NCBI GenBank assembly: GCA_949288735.1 | Contig: CASELE010000023.1 | Coordinates: forward strand, 1-64,000 | Length of the DNA: 64,000 bases | Direction of reading: 5' to 3' | From: an uncultured Alistipes sp. | GTDB lineage: Bacteria > Bacteroidota > Bacteroidia > Bacteroidales > Rikenellaceae | Shown here: positions 27,077-36,036 of the stretch, in pieces | Position numbering within the stretch: the stretch's first letter is position 1 | How the letters are laid out: each line of letters starts with the position of its first letter | Position numbers and translations under genes: made by a program | The notes under the pieces: model-generated | What the model saw: the letters and a program-made list of their open reading frames with translations, nothing else | Told to the model about the DNA's origin: nothing | Databases searched by the model: none

Positions 27077-28015
27077 ATGCTGAAAACGATGCAAGGAACA
27101 TCCGGAGACAATTTCGAATACCGCGGCCCGCGCGGCAACGGATTCGTCGCCCTGCTGCTGATCATTGCGGGGCTTGTGGGCGGCATAGTGCTGCTGATCA
27201 AACACCTGGCCTACGATCCGTCGGCCGGGACCGTGCTATTCCTGCTTTTGTGGATCGGGCTCATGCTTTTGTGCTTCAAGGGCTTCATGCTGCTCGAACC
27301 GAACGAGGCGCGTGTGCTGCTCTTCTTCGGCACCTACCGCGGCACCTACTACCGTACGGGTTTCCGGTGGGTCAATCCGCTGCTCACGGCCAAGCCCGTA
27401 TCGCTGCGTGTGCGCAATCTGAACATCGAACCCATCAAGGTGAACGACCGGGCAGGCAATCCGATACTCATCGGTCTGGTGCTGGTGTGGCGCATCGGTC
27501 GCGAAGGGGTCTACCGTGCCGTCTTCGAAATCGATGCGCCGGGCCGTCTTTCGGCCGGGCACCGCATGAAGATACTCGAGATCTTCGCTCAGGCGCAGAG
27601 CGACGCCGCGCTGCGCGAGGTGGCGGGGTGCTATGCCTACGATGCGGCCGACGGGGCCGACGGACCCACGCTCCGCTCGAGCGGCGACGAGATCAGCGCC
27701 CGTCTCGAGGAGAAACTCTCCGAGCGGCTCGCCATGGCAGGCATCGAGGTGGTCGAGGCGCGTATCAACTATCTCGCCTATGCGCCCGAAATCGCCGCCG
27801 CGATGCTGCGGCGCCAGCAGGCCGATGCCATCATCGCCGCACGCGAGAAGATTGTCGAGGGGGCCGTCTCGATGGTGAAGATGGCACTCGACCGGCTCGA
27901 CGAGGAGCAGGTCGTGTCGCTCGACGCCGACCGCCGCGCCGCACTGGTGAGCAATCTGCTCGTGGTGCTCTGTGCCGATGAACAGGCACAGCCCGTGCTC
28001 GACGCCGGAGCCTGA
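27077..28015 (+). CDS. SPFH/Band 7 domain membrane protein
   Basis: 312 aa. Two N-terminal membrane helices (about 22-42 and 52-72) are followed by LLEPNEARVLLFFGTYRGTYYRTGFRWVNP, the typical SPFH entry. The domain continues with ILIGLVLVWRI and an RLEEKLSERLAMAGIEVVEARINYL segment. The C-terminal helix (AAMLRRQQADAIIAAREKIVEGAV) is the oligomerising region. These proteins form membrane rings around proteases or transporters. No NfeD partner is adjacent. The sirtuin gene begins 43 nt downstream. A second ATG at 27089 is possible. Confidence 0.85.
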   Translation: MLKTMQGTSGDNFEYRGPRGNGFVALLLIIAGLVGGIVLLIKHLAYDPSAGTVLFLLLWIGLMLLCFKGFMLLEPNEARVLLFFGTYRGTYYRTGFRWVNPLLTAKPVSLRVRNLNIEPIKVNDRAGNPILIGLVLVWRIGREGVYRAVFEIDAPGRLSAGHRMKILEIFAQAQSDAALREVAGCYAYDAADGADGPTLRSSGDEISARLEEKLSERLAMAGIEVVEARINYLAYAPEIAAAMLRRQQADAIIAAREKIVEGAVSMVKMALDRLDEEQVVSLDADRRAALVSNLLVVLCADEQAQPVLDAGA

Positions 28016-28058
28016 CGGGCCGCGGCCGTGAGAGGAAAAAGAAGAGAGTTTCAACCGT

Positions 28059-28772
28059 ATGGACGACAGAATGAAAATCGTGGTATTCACGGGTGCCGGC
28101 ATGAGTGCCGACAGCGGATTGGCGACCTTCCGTGACGCCGACGGCCTTTGGGCCGAGTACCGTATCGAGGAGGTATGCACGCCCGAGGCGCTGGCGCATG
28201 ACAGGACCAAGGTGATCGGCTTTTACAACCTCAGGCGTCGCGAAATGCTGGAGAAGGAGCCCAATGCGGGCCATCGGGCCATCGCGGAACTGGAGCGGCA
28301 TTTCGACGTGGAGGTGGTGACGCAGAATGTGGACAATCTCCACGAGCGGGCGGGTTCCACCCGCGTGCTGCACCTGCACGGCGAGCTGACCAAGCTGCGG
28401 TCGGAGCGCAATCCGGACCATGTCGTCCCGATCGAGGGATGGGAGCAGCGGCTCGATGCGCGGGCTTCGGACGGAGCGTTGCTGCGGCCGCATATCGTCT
28501 TCTTCGGAGAATCGGTTCCGATGTTCGACGAGGCGACGCGCATCGCCTCGCGGGCCGACGTGATGGTCGTGGTCGGCACCTCGCTGGCGGTCTATCCCGC
28601 TGCCGCGCTGGTGCGTTACGTGCGGCCCGAAGTGCCGCTCTATGTGGTCGATCCCGGTACGCCCGATACGGCCATGATACGCAATCCGCTGACACATGTC
28701 CGCGAGCGGGCCGCCGTCGGCGTGCCCCGTCTGGTCGCGGAGCTCGAAGCGCGTTACGGAACGGTACGATGA
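28059..28772 (+). CDS. Sir2-family NAD-dependent deacylase (CobB-like), zinc cysteines missing
   Basis: 237 aa. It removes acyl groups from lysine using NAD. Motifs: TGAGMSADSG (11-20), ATFRDADGLW, QNVDNLHERAG, and the catalytic His107 in LHLHGEL. Tyr56 and Arg59 in FYNLRR match the pair that binds succinyl or malonyl groups in CobB and SIRT5. The four zinc-binding cysteines expected after HGEL are absent (the segment to LRPHIVFFGE has none). The 62-aa gene overlaps its stop by 4 nt. The ATG at 28059 is used; 28071 is an alternative. Confidence 0.92.
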   Translation: MDDRMKIVVFTGAGMSADSGLATFRDADGLWAEYRIEEVCTPEALAHDRTKVIGFYNLRRREMLEKEPNAGHRAIAELERHFDVEVVTQNVDNLHERAGSTRVLHLHGELTKLRSERNPDHVVPIEGWEQRLDARASDGALLRPHIVFFGESVPMFDEATRIASRADVMVVVGTSLAVYPAAALVRYVRPEVPLYVVDPGTPDTAMIRNPLTHVRERAAVGVPRLVAELEARYGTVR

Positions 28773-28957
28773 TCTTCGCGGCGGAGCAGCCGGGCCGATG
28801 GATGGAAAAGAGAGGGGTGCTTCGCTCGCACCTTTTCGGGATCCGCGTCCTCGGAGACCGCTCGTGGATCATCGTGCACGAGGCGAAGGACGGAACGATG
28901 AAACTCTACAGCATCTCCGACAGCGACAAGGTGCTGAGGGGCGTGAAAAAAGGATAG
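28769..28957 (+). CDS. small hypothetical protein coupled to the sirtuin
   Basis: 62 aa. The start ATG overlaps the sirtuin stop (ATGA), which suggests translational coupling. No signal or membrane segment is seen. The sequence is mixed and basic with LGDRSWIIVHEAKDG and TMKLYSISDSDK segments that look like a small beta fold. I do not recognise a family. Its last three codons overlap the minus-strand ncRNA candidate at 28946-29014. Confidence 0.6.
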   Translation: MIFAAEQPGRWMEKRGVLRSHLFGIRVLGDRSWIIVHEAKDGTMKLYSISDSDKVLRGVKKG

Positions 28958-29014
28958 CGGCCTCATTCCCAGTTTCCGGAGATACAATCCGGTCTTTGGA
29001 ACGAAACCGCTACC
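28946..29014 (-). ncRNA. candidate structured small RNA, family unknown
   Basis: Minus strand, about 69 nt. It begins 7 nt after a consensus promoter. P1: GG at 29014 onward, TAGCGG pairing with CCGCTATCC (8 bp, one bulge). P2: TCGTTCC (29004-28998) with GGGAATGA (28970-28963). P3: CCGGA (28992-28988) with TCCGG (28980-28976), 7-nt loop. The P2-P3 internal loop is purine-rich (AAAGA/AAACT). Six T follow P1 (28951-28946), an ideal terminator. There is no sizeable ORF inside. The fold is by eye. Confidence 0.65.
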
Positions 29015-29020
29015 GTACTG

Positions 29021-29052
29021 CAAATATACGTCGGAACTTCGATAAAAACAAA
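29021..29052 (-). promoter_or_regulatory. consensus promoter of the candidate small RNA
   Basis: Minus strand: TTTG (29052-29049), exactly 20 nt, TATATTTG (29028-29021). No minus-strand protein gene lies downstream, so its product is best explained by the RNA at 28946-29014. Confidence 0.75.
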
Positions 29053-29054
29053 TC

Positions 29055-29078
29055 CGAACGGCCGTCGAACGCCGTTCG
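29055..29078. terminator. short hairpin after the lipoprotein operon
   Basis: An 8-bp stem CGAACGGC (29055-29062) with GCCGTTCG (29071-29078), just beyond the minus-strand stop at 29099. On the minus strand it lies directly upstream of the orphan promoter. Confidence 0.45.
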
Positions 29079-29098
29079 ACTTCGACCGATTGCAGCCT

Positions 29099-29941
29099 CT
29101 ACCGGCTGTAGGTAATCGTGTAGCGGATGTGCTCGGAGGTGTTGTTCCGCAGGGCATCCATGCGCACCACGCGGCCTTCGGCGTCGGACTCGTAACCGAA
29201 CGTGTACTCCTCGGTCGAACCCGAGCGCGGATGTTCGATGCGCAGGGTAGCCGGCAGGTTGCTGTCGCGGGGGCCGCACCAGCCGAAGAGGGGGGCGTCG
29301 GTCAGCCGCAGCCGTTCGCTCTGCACCTCGCGCGAGAGCAGGTAGGAGAGGTCGAGATTGGCGTCGTTGGCCGCATTGCCGTATTCGAATACCGCACTCC
29401 GCTCCGTCTCGGAGGTGCCGAGCAGACTCTGGGCTCCGTAGGCCGTGATGCGGGCGAGGTTGCACCGGTTGCCCGAGAAGAGGTATTCGTAGTCGCACCA
29501 GGCATCGGTCGAGGGCTCCTCGTAGTAGTAGCCGCCCGTGTTGTAGGTGTAGTCTATCGCGGTGCCTTCGTCCGGCTCGACACGCACGGCCCTGCCTTCG
29601 GCATCGAGCACGAGGGAGAGCTCACCGCCGCTGCTCGGCGCGATTCCGATCCGTCCGTCGGCATAGCTGTAGCGTACGATGGCGGTCGAGAGTTCCGCCT
29701 CGCCGCCGGCACGCGATCTGTTGGGCGCGGTCGTCGTGATCTGCTGCGTCACTCGGCCGGCGTCGTCGTAGAGAAAGTCCAGGAGACGGGTCGTCTCTCC
29801 GCTTTCGATGCGGATCTGGGCGATTTGTCCGTTCCGCGGTTCCGGAGTCGGGACAATGGTGCTTTCGTCGTCGGAGCAGGCTGCCGCCAGAGCGCAGAGG
29901 AACGGGAGGACGGAGAGCCCGATAAAGTGTCGGATATTCAT
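29099..29941 (-). CDS. DUF4595-like lipoprotein with YD-type repeats
   Basis: 280 aa. Lipoprotein signal ending at ALAAACSDDEST (Cys about 22). The mature part consists of short beta hairpins with the pattern F/Y-x-YDxxGRV (FLYDDAGRVTQQ, RYSYADGRIG, TYNTGGYYYEE, FGYESDAEGRV), like the calcium-porin-type lipoproteins of Bacteroides grouped as DUF4595. Function is unknown. Third gene of the minus-strand run after meaB, 13 nt downstream of it. Confidence 0.7.
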   Translation of the reverse strand: MNIRHFIGLSVLPFLCALAAACSDDESTIVPTPEPRNGQIAQIRIESGETTRLLDFLYDDAGRVTQQITTTAPNRSRAGGEAELSTAIVRYSYADGRIGIAPSSGGELSLVLDAEGRAVRVEPDEGTAIDYTYNTGGYYYEEPSTDAWCDYEYLFSGNRCNLARITAYGAQSLLGTSETERSAVFEYGNAANDANLDLSYLLSREVQSERLRLTDAPLFGWCGPRDSNLPATLRIEHPRSGSTEEYTFGYESDAEGRVVRMDALRNNTSEHIRYTITYSR

Positions 29942-29954
29942 ATATCGCTGTGTT

Positions 29955-31079
29955 TTACCTGTTTTCACTTTTATCCTTGAAGTAGATGTCGAGCAGCTCC
30001 TTGGCGGCGATGAACGAGCTGATCTTCGCGTCGAGCACGCGCTCTTCGTAGTCGGCGATGCGCCGCTCGACCTCGGGGTCGCGGTAGAAACTGTTGCGCA
30101 GCGCTTCGTTGATGCTCTCGTACATCCAGTATTTGTTCTGCCGGTTGCGATTGTGGCGGAAGTATCCGTTGCGCTCGGTATGGTCGAGAAACTCCTCGAC
30201 ACCCTTCCATACCTCCTCCAGTCCGGTGCGGGTTACGGCCGAGCAGGTGTAGACCTTGGGCCGCCACTCCGATTCGGGCATCGGGAAGAGTCGCAGCGCC
30301 CCCTGAAACTGGGTGCGGGCCAGTTCGGCCTTGTGCAGATTCTCGCCGTCGGCCTTGGTGATGACCATCATGTCGGCCATCTCCATGATGCCGCGCTTGA
30401 TGCCCTGCAGTTCGTCGCCCGCGCCCGAAATCTGCAGCAGCATGAAAAGATCGACCATCGAATGCACGGCCGTTTCGGACTGTCCGACGCCTACCGTTTC
30501 GATGAATACCACGTCGAATCCGGCCGCTTCGCACAGCACGATTGTCTCACGCGTCTTGCGGGCCACGCCGCCGAGCGAGCCGGCCGAGGGCGAGGGGCGG
30601 ATGAAGACCGAAGGGTTCGACGAGATGCTCTCCATGCGGGTCTTGTCGCCGAGAATCGAGCCGCCGCTCCGCTCCGACGAGGGGTCGATGGCCAGCACCG
30701 CGAGCTTGTGGCGCAGCGAGGTGACCATGTTGCCGATGGCTTCGATGAAGGTCGACTTGCCGGCGCCCGGAACGCCCGTGATGCCGATGCGCACCGACTT
30801 GCCCGAGTGGGGGAGACACCGTTCGATGATCTCCTGCGCCTGGGCGTAGTGGTCGGGATTGCTGCTCTCGACGAGGGTGATGGCCTGCGAGAGTACCGTG
30901 ATGTCGCCGCGGAGGATACCCTCGACGTATTCATCGGTCGAGAGCGTGCGTTTCCGCCTCCGCTGGAAATAGGGATTGACGATGGGTTGGTCGGCCACCC
31001 CCTCGGCGACGTTCAGCGCGCTGTCGTGATGGTGGTCGATATACTCCTTTTCGTAGTGGTCGATTTTGGTGAAGGACAT
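29955..31079 (-). CDS. meaB: MeaB/ArgK-type GTPase, methylmalonyl-CoA mutase chaperone
   Basis: 374 aa. It protects and reloads adenosylcobalamin-dependent methylmalonyl-CoA mutase. G3E GTPase motifs: GVPGAGKST (102-110), DPSSERSGG, the VFIETVGVGQSE Walker B/switch region, and TKADGEN (base recognition). The C-terminal dimerisation arm is present. Its substrate enzyme, the mutase, is not in the window, but the epimerase and decarboxylase of the same pathway start 0.8 kb away on the other strand. The ATG at 31079 lies 2 nt from the preceding stop, so the genes are co-transcribed. Confidence 0.93.
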   Translation of the reverse strand: MSFTKIDHYEKEYIDHHHDSALNVAEGVADQPIVNPYFQRRRKRTLSTDEYVEGILRGDITVLSQAITLVESSNPDHYAQAQEIIERCLPHSGKSVRIGITGVPGAGKSTFIEAIGNMVTSLRHKLAVLAIDPSSERSGGSILGDKTRMESISSNPSVFIRPSPSAGSLGGVARKTRETIVLCEAAGFDVVFIETVGVGQSETAVHSMVDLFMLLQISGAGDELQGIKRGIMEMADMMVITKADGENLHKAELARTQFQGALRLFPMPESEWRPKVYTCSAVTRTGLEEVWKGVEEFLDHTERNGYFRHNRNRQNKYWMYESINEALRNSFYRDPEVERRIADYEERVLDAKISSFIAAKELLDIYFKDKSENR

Positions 31080-31081
31080 GG

Positions 31082-31546
31082 TTATCGGATGGTTTGTTCG
31101 ATGATTTCCGTATTCAGCTGCAGCGTGTTGCCCATCCACAGGGCGCGGTTGCGTCGGTCTGTGAGGACGCCGAACGGGAGATAGGAGACGCCGAAGAGCT
31201 CGAAGAGACGCCCCTCCGGATCGAGCAGGACGCCGAACCGCTCCGACAGGTAGGGCCTCAGAAGCGGGGCGACCTCTTCGTGCCGTTCGCGGACGACGAC
31301 CACGATCCGCAGCCGTCCGTCGGACCTTCCGGCCAGTGCCTCCAGCCGGTCGAGCGCGGGCCGTGCCGTCCGGTTCGACGAATGGAAGAACTCGATGTAG
31401 CTTGTCGGCGCCGCGGCGGGCTGCCGGTCGTCGAGCCACTCTTCGGTACGGAGCTCGGGCACACGCTCGCCGAGCAGGATGGTCTGCGCCCGTACGGCGC
31501 ACGGCGCCGCGACGAGCAGAAGCGTGAAGAGCAGCAGTCCTTTCAT
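31082..31546 (-). CDS. exported thioredoxin-fold protein without CxxC
   Basis: 154 aa. Signal peptide about 1-20 (VRA-Q). The fold order resembles TlpA/peroxiredoxin-like proteins: YIEFFHSSNRTARPALDRLE, then IVVVVRERHEEV and FGVLLDPEGRLFELFGVSYLPFGVLTD with the cis-proline. The position of the CxxC is occupied by SSNR, so a redox role is unlikely in the usual form. The ATG at 31546 replaces an upstream TTG. It leads the meaB operon. A weak -7 box (TATCTTCG) lies upstream. Confidence 0.68.
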   Translation of the reverse strand: MKGLLLFTLLLVAAPCAVRAQTILLGERVPELRTEEWLDDRQPAAAPTSYIEFFHSSNRTARPALDRLEALAGRSDGRLRIVVVVRERHEEVAPLLRPYLSERFGVLLDPEGRLFELFGVSYLPFGVLTDRRNRALWMGNTLQLNTEIIEQTIR

Positions 31547-31857
31547 GGCGGGAAGAGGCAACTATTTTCAGCGAAGATAGCAAAATTTTGTCAGACGCGT
31601 GCGGCGGCCGGCCTTTTTTTCCGCCGTTCCGGCCTGGATGCGCGGCGAGGCGGCGTTGCGGGACGGAGCCTTCGGCTGTGTCGGACAGACCGGAAAAACG
31701 GTGCCGCGTCTCGCCGGCGGAACGAAAAATAGTTCGTTTTCCGTTTTTTATTTCCGAAATAGATGTTAACTTTGCGTGCGCGCTCCGGCCGGGCCGCAGC
31801 GCCGGAAACGGGGCGGATGCCCCGCGGGGAGAAACCACACTAAAAGTCATTATAATC
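31547..31857. other. divergent promoter region between the meaB and mce operons
   Basis: 311 nt, GC-rich. It holds a one-mismatch minus -7 box (TATCTTCG near 31576-31583), the plus -7 box TAACTTTG (31767-31774), and a plus-strand leader of about 80 nt rich in CCGG/GGCC stems (31787-31830). No gene was seen. Confidence 0.55.
31767..31774 (+). promoter_or_regulatory. -7 element of the methylmalonyl-CoA operon
   Basis: TAACTTTG; the -33 TTTG is degenerate. It gives a leader of about 80 nt before the epimerase start at 31858. Confidence 0.55.
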
Positions 31858-32268
31858 ATGAAAGTATCGCACATCGAACATCTTGGCATCGCAGTGAAGA
31901 GCCTGGATGAGGCCATCCCCTATTGGGAGAACGTGATCGGTCTGAAGTGTTATGCCATCGAGGAGGTGCCCGACCAGAAGGTACGCACGGCCTTCTTCAT
32001 GCTCGGCCAGACGAAGATCGAGCTGCTCGAGCCCACGTCGGAGGATTCGACCATCGCCAAGTTCATCGAGAACCGCGGTATCGGCATCCACCACATGGCC
32101 CTCGCCTGCGAGCAGATCGAGGAGCAGCTGGCCGATGCCGAGGCACACGGCATCCGTCTGATCGACAAGACGCCGCGCAAGGGCGCCGAGGGCATGACGA
32201 TCGCCTTCCTGCACCCGAAGTCGACGCAGGGCATTCTTACGGAGCTGTGCGAGAACAAGAACAAGTAA
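31858..32268 (+). CDS. mce: methylmalonyl-CoA epimerase
   Basis: 136 aa. It interconverts (2R)- and (2S)-methylmalonyl-CoA between the mutase and the decarboxylase. VOC/glyoxalase fold: [24 protein letters not shown] at the N-terminus gives the first metal His, [11 protein letters not shown] the second, and Glu in GILTELCE the third. Length is standard. The ATG at 31858 fits the family start. The decarboxylase alpha gene starts 20 nt downstream. Confidence 0.95.
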   Translation: MKVSHIEHLGIAVKSLDEAIPYWENVIGLKCYAIEEVPDQKVRTAFFMLGQTKIELLEPTSEDSTIAKFIENRGIGIHHMALACEQIEEQLADAEAHGIRLIDKTPRKGAEGMTIAFLHPKSTQGILTELCENKNK

Positions 32269-32287
32269 TAGGAGGCATACGACTGTT

Positions 32288-33850
32288 ATGAGCGAAATTC
32301 AGAAAAAGGTCAGCCAGCTGATCGAAAACCGCGAGACCGCACGCATGGGCGGCGGCCAGAAAGCGATCGACAAACAGCACGAGAAGGGCAAGTACACCGC
32401 CCGCGAGCGTATCGAGATGCTGCTCGACGAGGGCTCGTTCGAGGAGTTCGACATGTTCGTGACGCACCGCTGCTACGACTTCGGCATGGAGAAGAAACAC
32501 ACCTTCGGCGACGGCGTGGTGACGGGCTACGGTACGATCGAGGGGCGTCTGGTCTATGTCTTCGCCCAGGACTTCACCGTGACGGCGGGTTCGCTGTCGC
32601 TCTCGATGTCCGACAAGATCTGCAAGGTGATGGACATGGCCCTGCGCAACGGCGCCCCCTGCATCGGCATCAACGACTCGGGCGGCGCCCGTATCCAGGA
32701 GGGCGTGAACGCCCTGGCCGGTTATGCCAACATCTTCCAGCGCAACGTGATGGCGTCGGGAGTCATTCCGCAGATTTCGGCCATCTTCGGCCCCTGCGCC
32801 GGCGGTGCCGTCTATTCGCCCGCACTGACCGACTTCATCATCATGAAGAAGGGCACATCGAACATGTTCCTTACGGGCCCGAAGGTCGTGAAGACCGTGA
32901 CGGGCGAGGATGTGACGCAGGAGCAGCTCGGCGGCGCCACGATGCACACGACCAAGTCGGGCGTGGCCCAGTTTGCCGTCGATACCGAGGAGGAGGGTAT
33001 CTCGCTGATCCGTCAGCTTCTCTCCTACATGCCGCAGAACAACATGGAGGATGCGCCGCTGACGGTCTGCACCGATTCGATTACCCGTCTGGAGGACTCG
33101 CTCAACGACATCATCCCCGACAACGCCAACAAGCCCTACGACATGGCCGAGGTCATCAAGGCCATCGTCGACAACGGCGAGTATCTGGAGTCGTCCGCGG
33201 GTTTCGCGAAGAACGTCATCACCTGCTTCGCCCGCTTCAACGGACAGTCGGTGGGTATCATCGCCAACCAGCCCAAGTTCATGGCCGGCGTGCTCGATAT
33301 CAACGCCAGCCGCAAGGCGGCCCGCTTCGTGCGCTTCTGCGACGCCTTCAATATTCCGATCGTGACGCTTGTCGACGTGCCGGGCTTCCTGCCGGGTACG
33401 ACCCAGGAGTACGGCGGCGTCATCACGCACGGCGCGAAGCTCCTCTTCGCCTACTGCGAGGCTACCGTGCCGAAGGTTACGGTTACGCTGCGCAAGGCCT
33501 ACGGCGGCGCCTACATCGTGATGTCGTCCAAGCATATCCGCGGTGATATCAACTATGCATGGCCGACGGCAGAGATCGCCGTGATGGGCGCCAGCGGCGC
33601 CGTGGAGGTGCTCCACGCCAAGGAGCTCGCCGCCTTCACCGATCCCGCGGAGAAGGCCAAGTTCGTGGCCGAGAAGGAGCAGGAGTACAACGACAAGTTC
33701 TCCAATCCCTACAATGCCGCACGCTACGGCTACATCGACGACGTGATCGAGCCGCGCAACACGCGCTTCCGCATCATCCGCGCGCTGCAGTCGCTCGCCA
33801 CGAAGCGTCTGCAGAACCCGCCCAAGAAGCATTCGAACATTCCGCTGTAA
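32288..33850 (+). CDS. mmdA: methylmalonyl-CoA decarboxylase alpha subunit (carboxyltransferase)
   Basis: 520 aa. It transfers CO2 from methylmalonyl-CoA to the biotin of the carrier subunit, yielding propionyl-CoA. Two crotonase-like carboxyltransferase lobes: the first with [17 protein letters not shown] and [16 protein letters not shown], the second with [19 protein letters not shown] and [16 protein letters not shown]. Propionyl-CoA carboxylase beta subunits share these motifs, but the adjacent OadG-like, biotin-carrier and beta membrane subunits identify the Na+-pump decarboxylase. Cytoplasmic, membrane-bound through the partners. Confidence 0.94.
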   Translation: MSEIQKKVSQLIENRETARMGGGQKAIDKQHEKGKYTARERIEMLLDEGSFEEFDMFVTHRCYDFGMEKKHTFGDGVVTGYGTIEGRLVYVFAQDFTVTAGSLSLSMSDKICKVMDMALRNGAPCIGINDSGGARIQEGVNALAGYANIFQRNVMASGVIPQISAIFGPCAGGAVYSPALTDFIIMKKGTSNMFLTGPKVVKTVTGEDVTQEQLGGATMHTTKSGVAQFAVDTEEEGISLIRQLLSYMPQNNMEDAPLTVCTDSITRLEDSLNDIIPDNANKPYDMAEVIKAIVDNGEYLESSAGFAKNVITCFARFNGQSVGIIANQPKFMAGVLDINASRKAARFVRFCDAFNIPIVTLVDVPGFLPGTTQEYGGVITHGAKLLFAYCEATVPKVTVTLRKAYGGAYIVMSSKHIRGDINYAWPTAEIAVMGASGAVEVLHAKELAAFTDPAEKAKFVAEKEQEYNDKFSNPYNAARYGYIDDVIEPRNTRFRIIRALQSLATKRLQNPPKKHSNIPL

Positions 33851-33873
33851 CCAACCGTTAAGACCGAAAGATT

Positions 33874-34218
33874 ATGACCTTTATGTTATCGGCAGCTGCG
33901 AACTGGGGTTGGTCGGAGATGCTTTGGGCGGCGCTCATCAGTATCCTTCTGGTCTTCGTCGTGCTGGTTCTGCTCGTGTACATCATGCGCGGATTCAGTT
34001 TCGTCTTCTCCAACCGCAAGGCCAAGACGCCCGCCACGGAGCAGCGCGTGCTGCTCCACGACGAGGAGATCGCGGCGATAGCCGCTGCGCTCCGGTTGTT
34101 CCGGGGCGAGCTGCACGACCGTGAATCGGAGGTGCTCACCATCATGAGCATCAAGCGCTCCTATTCGCCCTGGAATTCGAAGATCCACGGCTTAACCCAG
34201 ATGCCTGACAGAAAATAA
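33874..34218 (+). CDS. OadG-family delta/gamma subunit of the Na+-pump decarboxylase
   Basis: 114 aa. One N-terminal membrane helix (about 16-40, MLWAALISILLVFVVLVLLVYIM) followed by a charged cytoplasmic tail with RRKAKTP-like and LHDEEIAAIAAAL segments. OadG-type subunits hold the alpha and beta parts together. The tail ends in NSKIHGLTQMPDRK, common in Bacteroidetes members. It lies 23 nt after mmdA and 11 nt before the biotin carrier gene. Confidence 0.88.
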   Translation: MTFMLSAAANWGWSEMLWAALISILLVFVVLVLLVYIMRGFSFVFSNRKAKTPATEQRVLLHDEEIAAIAAALRLFRGELHDRESEVLTIMSIKRSYSPWNSKIHGLTQMPDRK

Positions 34219-34229
34219 GACTTCAAACG

Positions 34230-34685
34230 ATGAAAGACTATTCATTCAAAATCAACGGCCATAATTACGACGTGCAGATCGACGACGTGGCCGGAAATCC
34301 GGAGATGACTCGCGTCATCGTTAACGGGACGACCTACGAGGTGGAGCTCGGTGCCGCAAAGACCGTTGCCCGTCCGCAGGTGGCTCCCGCCGCCAAAGGC
34401 GCCAACAGCGCGATGATCACCCCCTCGACGGCCGCACCCTCGCCGCGTCTGGCTCCCGTGGCTCCCGCTTCGGGCCTGACCGTGAAGAGCCCGCTGCCGG
34501 GTACGGTGCTGGCGCTCAAGGTCAACGTGGGCGATACGGTCGCTTCGGGCCAGACGCTGCTCGTGCTCGAGGCCATGAAAATGGAGAACAACATCGACGC
34601 CGACCGCGCCGGTGTGGTCAAGTCGATCCTCGTGCAGCAGGGCGCTACGGTCATGGAGGGCGACGACTTAATCGTGATCGAATAG
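34230..34685 (+). CDS. biotin carboxyl carrier subunit of the decarboxylase
   Basis: 151 aa. It carries the carboxybiotin between the alpha and beta subunits. An N-terminal beta domain (1-45) is followed by an Ala/Pro-rich flexible linker (about 45-83) and a C-terminal biotinyl domain with EAMKMEN, in which Lys117 is biotinylated. The beta subunit starts 4 nt after the stop. Confidence 0.95.
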   Translation: MKDYSFKINGHNYDVQIDDVAGNPEMTRVIVNGTTYEVELGAAKTVARPQVAPAAKGANSAMITPSTAAPSPRLAPVAPASGLTVKSPLPGTVLALKVNVGDTVASGQTLLVLEAMKMENNIDADRAGVVKSILVQQGATVMEGDDLIVIE

Positions 34686-34689
34686 CGGT

Positions 34690-35901
34690 ATGTGGAATTT
34701 TCTGACATCCGGTTCCGGCTTCGTCTGGACCAGTCTGCAGGACTTCGCCCAGTCGACGGGTCTCGCGGCGCTCGGCTCCGCCATGGGGTGGGGCAGCATC
34801 GTGATGATCGGCGTGGCTTTCCTGCTGCTCTATCTGGCCATCAAGCATAAGTTCGAGCCGCTGCTGCTGCTGACCATCGCATTCGGCATGCTGCTGACGA
34901 ACCTGCCCGACGCCAACCTTTACCATACCGAACTCTTCGAGGGCGGACACGTGCACTGGGACATCTTCGTTGCCAATGCCGGCCTGCTCGACTACCTCTA
35001 TCTGGGCGTGAAGCTGGGCATATACCCCTGCCTCATCTTCGTGGGCGTGGGTGCCATGACCGACTTCGGTCCGCTGATCGCCAATCCCAAGAGCTTCCTG
35101 CTGGGTGCGGCGGCGCAGATCGGTATCTTCGTCACCTTCCTCGGAGCCTATGCGCTCGGCTTCACGCCGGCGCAGGCCGGTTCGATCGGCATCATCGGCG
35201 GTGCGGACGGCCCGACGGCCATCTACCTCACCTCGATGCTCTCGCCCGAACTGCTGGGCCCGATCGCCGTGGCGGCCTACTCCTACATGGCCCTCGTGCC
35301 GGTGATCCAGCCCCCCATCATGCGGGCGCTGACCACGAAGAAGGAGCGTGCCATCCGCATGCGGACGCTGCGTCCCGTCTCGAAGGTGGAGCGCATCCTC
35401 TTCCCGATCGTCATCACGGTCATCATCGCGCTGCTGCTGCCCGACGCCACGCCGCTGGTGGGCAGCCTCATGCTCGGTAACCTGATGAAGGAGTGCGGCG
35501 TGGTGGACCGTCTGAGCAAGACCGTGCAGAACGAGATGATGAACATCGTGGTGATCTTCCTCGGTCTGACCGTCGGCGCCACCGCTACGGCCGAGACCTT
35601 CCTGAACTTCCGCACGCTGGGCATCCTCGTGCTGGGCGTCGTCGCCTTCGGACTGGGTACGGCCAGCGGCGTGCTGCTCGCCAAGCTGATGAACCTCTTC
35701 TCGAAGGAGGAGAATAAGATCAACCCGCTGATCGGCTCGGCGGGCGTCTCGGCCGTGCCGATGGCAGCCCGCGTATCGCAGATCGAGGGTCAGAAGGAGA
35801 ACCCGAGCAACTTCCTGCTCATGCATGCCATGGGTCCCAACGTGGCCGGTGTGGTCGGCTCGGCCGTGGCTGCGGGTATCCTGCTGTCGTTCCTCGGATA
35901 A
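34690..35901 (+). CDS. mmdB: Na+-translocating decarboxylase beta subunit (OadB/MmdB family)
   Basis: 403 aa. It decarboxylates carboxybiotin and exports Na+ across the inner membrane. About nine to eleven membrane helices. The family core [16 protein letters not shown] (near 175-190) contains the Asp that binds Na+/H+, and the C-terminal half has [15 protein letters not shown]. This completes an alpha, delta, carrier, beta set. A terminator follows 22 nt later. Confidence 0.95.
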   Translation: MWNFLTSGSGFVWTSLQDFAQSTGLAALGSAMGWGSIVMIGVAFLLLYLAIKHKFEPLLLLTIAFGMLLTNLPDANLYHTELFEGGHVHWDIFVANAGLLDYLYLGVKLGIYPCLIFVGVGAMTDFGPLIANPKSFLLGAAAQIGIFVTFLGAYALGFTPAQAGSIGIIGGADGPTAIYLTSMLSPELLGPIAVAAYSYMALVPVIQPPIMRALTTKKERAIRMRTLRPVSKVERILFPIVITVIIALLLPDATPLVGSLMLGNLMKECGVVDRLSKTVQNEMMNIVVIFLGLTVGATATAETFLNFRTLGILVLGVVAFGLGTASGVLLAKLMNLFSKEENKINPLIGSAGVSAVPMAARVSQIEGQKENPSNFLLMHAMGPNVAGVVGSAVAAGILLSFLG

Positions 35902-35922
35902 TAGAGGCGATTCTTCCGGACA

Positions 35923-35966
35923 GAGGCGGGAGAGGTCTGCGGACCTCTCCCGCCTCTTGCTTCCCG
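35923..35966 (+). terminator. terminator of the methylmalonyl-CoA operon
   Basis: A perfect 15-bp stem, GAGGCGGGAGAGGTC (35923-35937) with GACCTCTCCCGCCTC (35942-35956), TGCG loop, followed by TTGCTTCCC. Confidence 0.8.
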
Positions 35967-36036
35967 CGGCATGCGGCGTCGTGCGGAGAGGGGCGGCGGC
36001 ATCGCGGATAACTTTTTCATCTTCATCGCTTGCGTT

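Noticed and set aside
32288-33850. Propionyl-CoA carboxylase beta subunit
   Set aside because: Sequence alone would allow it, but the adjacent OadG-like, biotin-carrier and Na+-pump beta subunits, and no biotin carboxylase, fit the decarboxylase.
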